Assembly (NCBI GenBank): GCA_018398765.1
Contig: JAHBMJ010002111.1
Span: forward strand, 5,045-22,949
Origin: Chromera velia
Taxonomy: Eukaryota > Sar > Chromeraceae
Direction: 5' to 3'
Length of the DNA: 17,905 bases
Positions 16,529-17,905 of the stretch are shown one piece after another. The notes beneath the pieces were generated by a model. It made no database searches. It saw only the letters and a list, made by a program, of their open reading frames with translations, and was not told where the DNA came from. The position numbers and the translations under genes were made by a program. Within the stretch, counting starts at the first letter, position 1. Each line of letters starts with the position of its first letter.

Positions 16529-17527
16529 GGGAAATGATTACTTCTCTCTCCTCTCTTTCTACCGTCCGCTGGTGCTGCCAACTCATACCTCTTTTTCTTT
16601 GCGTCTCACTGCCTCCCCATGAGCAACAATAAATGAGAAAAGAGTTCCTTTCTTCTCCAATTTTCATCTGGACTCGGAAGCGAAACGCGCTTGCCGTCTC
16701 TCTCTCGTCTACTAACTTGCTGTTGCTGTCTGACTCCCTTTCTTCATTGTCTCCAACCACAAACAATGAAAAACGGGCCACAGTAATTCTTTTTCTCCTT
16801 TCTTTTCTTCAAACACAATCGACTTGTCCCACTCGCCTTTTTACGCTTCTAACCCTGCTGTTGGGGGGGTGCATGGGAATGGAAAAGAAACGGAAATCCC
16901 ACCCAACTGTTGCGTGAGGCCACAGATACATTGTCTTAAACGAATGACAGCTCTTGGTCCCGCATACTCACTCTCTCTTTCCTTCTCCCTTCTCTCCCGT
17001 AAAAACACTCCCCACCACACAAACATAAACATCAAACACGATCTAAAAGGAGAAAAAGAAGCCCTGCCAGACCATGACACACCTGGTTTGTCACCCACAT
17101 TCCATCCACGCAGAGACGCCTTGTCGGCACCAACCCAAGTCGTCCGTCGAAAATCCAAGTAACAGATCGCCACAACCATCCCAAACACCCACTTCCTACA
17201 CACACCCTCACAACACATTTCACAACCTCACACTCCCGCTTCAAATGCCTGCTTCATAATGGTATAAGGCAGGCCCGAAGGGAAGAAATGATGAGACAGA
17301 TACAAGGGAGACACGAAGGGAGATGATTGCCATTCCCTCCCTTCACCACTTCCTCTCACTATCCATCCTCCCTCTCATTGAATATCCACCTAAATAAAAG
17401 AAGACCTCCTTGTTCAGAACACCAAGAAATAAGACAAGAAGTGACACATAGATAGAAGAAAAAGAAGAACGACACAAAAGGAGAACTGCCATTTGAATAA
17501 TGCATGCATACAAGCATGTATATATAT
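16529..17527. other. non-coding stretch, no gene recognised
   Basis: Mixed sequence of about 1 kb with C/T-rich and C/A-rich patches, short open frames on both strands and no recognisable gene, tRNA or long repeat other than the 15-base string near 17302. Confidence 0.4.
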
Positions 17528-17862
17528 GCCCTGGCCCTTGAATTGTGACCAAAAGGGCGTATACCACCCTAACGTACCTATAGACAAACACCTGCCGACA
17601 CCCACTGACTCGCACACAGACAAACACCATGTCACCCTTTGCTCTTATATTTTACGCCATTGTCGCACGTCTGTCGTCGACGCGCACGCGCGCGATGAGA
17701 GCGCTTACACCGCTTTCAGATAGGGCCCCACCTGGAGCTGGCCATTTTTTTTTACAAAAAAAAAAAAGAATTGAAAAATGAAAAAAAAAACCATACAGAT
17801 TCATCCATACAGATTAGTCGATGCAAAGGGTGGTTGAATGGTCACAATTCAAGGGCCAGGGC
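17528..17862. mobile_element. interrupted inverted-repeat element, MITE or fold-back candidate
   Basis: A 23-bp arm at 17528-17550 (GCCCTGGC...TGTGACC) is matched perfectly, inverted, by 17840-17862, 289 bases apart. Inside it, a second pair, ACCACCCT (17563-17570) and AGGGTGGT (17827-17834), extends the symmetry, with 12 and 5 unmatched bases between the blocks. The interior contains CpG-rich and A-rich sequence and no ORF of note. No target-site duplication is obvious at the outer edges, so the class cannot be named. Confidence 0.55.
17791..17815 (+). repeat. two-copy 14-bp repeat (CCATACAGATT)
   Basis: CCATACAGATT occurs twice at a 14-base period, just after an A-rich run and within the inverted-repeat element. 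Confidence 0.7.
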
Positions 17863-17877
17863 TTCGTAGAGTCAAAG

Positions 17878-17894
17878 TATAAAAACGCGTTTTT
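17878..17894 (+). promoter_or_regulatory. TATA-like box overlapping a 14-bp palindrome
   Basis: TATAAAA (17878-17884) runs into the perfect palindrome AAAAACGCGTTTTT (17881-17894), 16 bases outside the right arm of the inverted repeat. It may be a promoter for something beyond the window edge. Confidence 0.3.
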
Positions 17895-17905
17895 CTCGAA
17901 ATGAC

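Overview
The window reads as a repeat-rich eukaryotic nuclear segment, most likely from an animal with a large genome. A decapod-like or other invertebrate host would fit, but nothing proves it. The reasons are long CA and CT microsatellites, GT-AG splice-like signals with CTAAT branch-like motifs, a tRNA-derived repeat, and a chromodomain-bearing Ty3/gypsy retrotransposon. There are no bacterial-style operons, rRNA genes, intact tRNA genes or CRISPR arrays, and no intact host gene can be assigned with confidence.

Layout. Positions 1-2800 are mixed-composition, mostly non-coding sequence with a C/T-rich tract (905-1070) and one unrecognised 126-codon ORF (1725-2105). Positions 2800-6400 are GC-rich and look like a decayed, possibly multi-exon coding locus of unknown function. 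Three candidate introns are visible; the first two each carry four copies of the same ~15-bp motif, as if an exon-intron unit had been duplicated. At about 6480 the composition turns AT-rich. There follow a degenerate tRNA-Ile-like sequence, a ~32-bp minisatellite, an LTR-like TATA/AATAAA pair and a long leader that contains a previously unflagged broken ORF (7851-8240).

Positions 8294-14259 are the body of a Ty3/gypsy chromovirus: gag with two zinc knuckles, protease, reverse transcriptase, RNase H, integrase (zinc domain, D,D35E core, GPY module) and a C-terminal chromodomain. Gag lies in one frame and pol in another. Pol changes frame once more at a single frameshift near 13,113. About a dozen in-frame stops interrupt otherwise well conserved coding sequence, and the protease active site and the integrase zinc site each carry a damaging substitution, so the copy is dead in cis. 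No matching pair of LTRs can be found. The 3' side ends in a small hairpin followed by A33G8.

Positions 14,454-17,905 are non-coding: a CA tract, a CT tract, a 121-bp direct duplication, an interrupted inverted repeat (perfect 23-bp arms, 289 bp apart) and a TATA box with a 14-bp palindrome at the window edge.

The points most worth following are the excess of nonsense over frameshift lesions in the retroelement, the extra ORF ahead of gag, the chromodomain with an all-tyrosine cage, the paired introns with shared repeat clusters, and the terminal inverted repeat.
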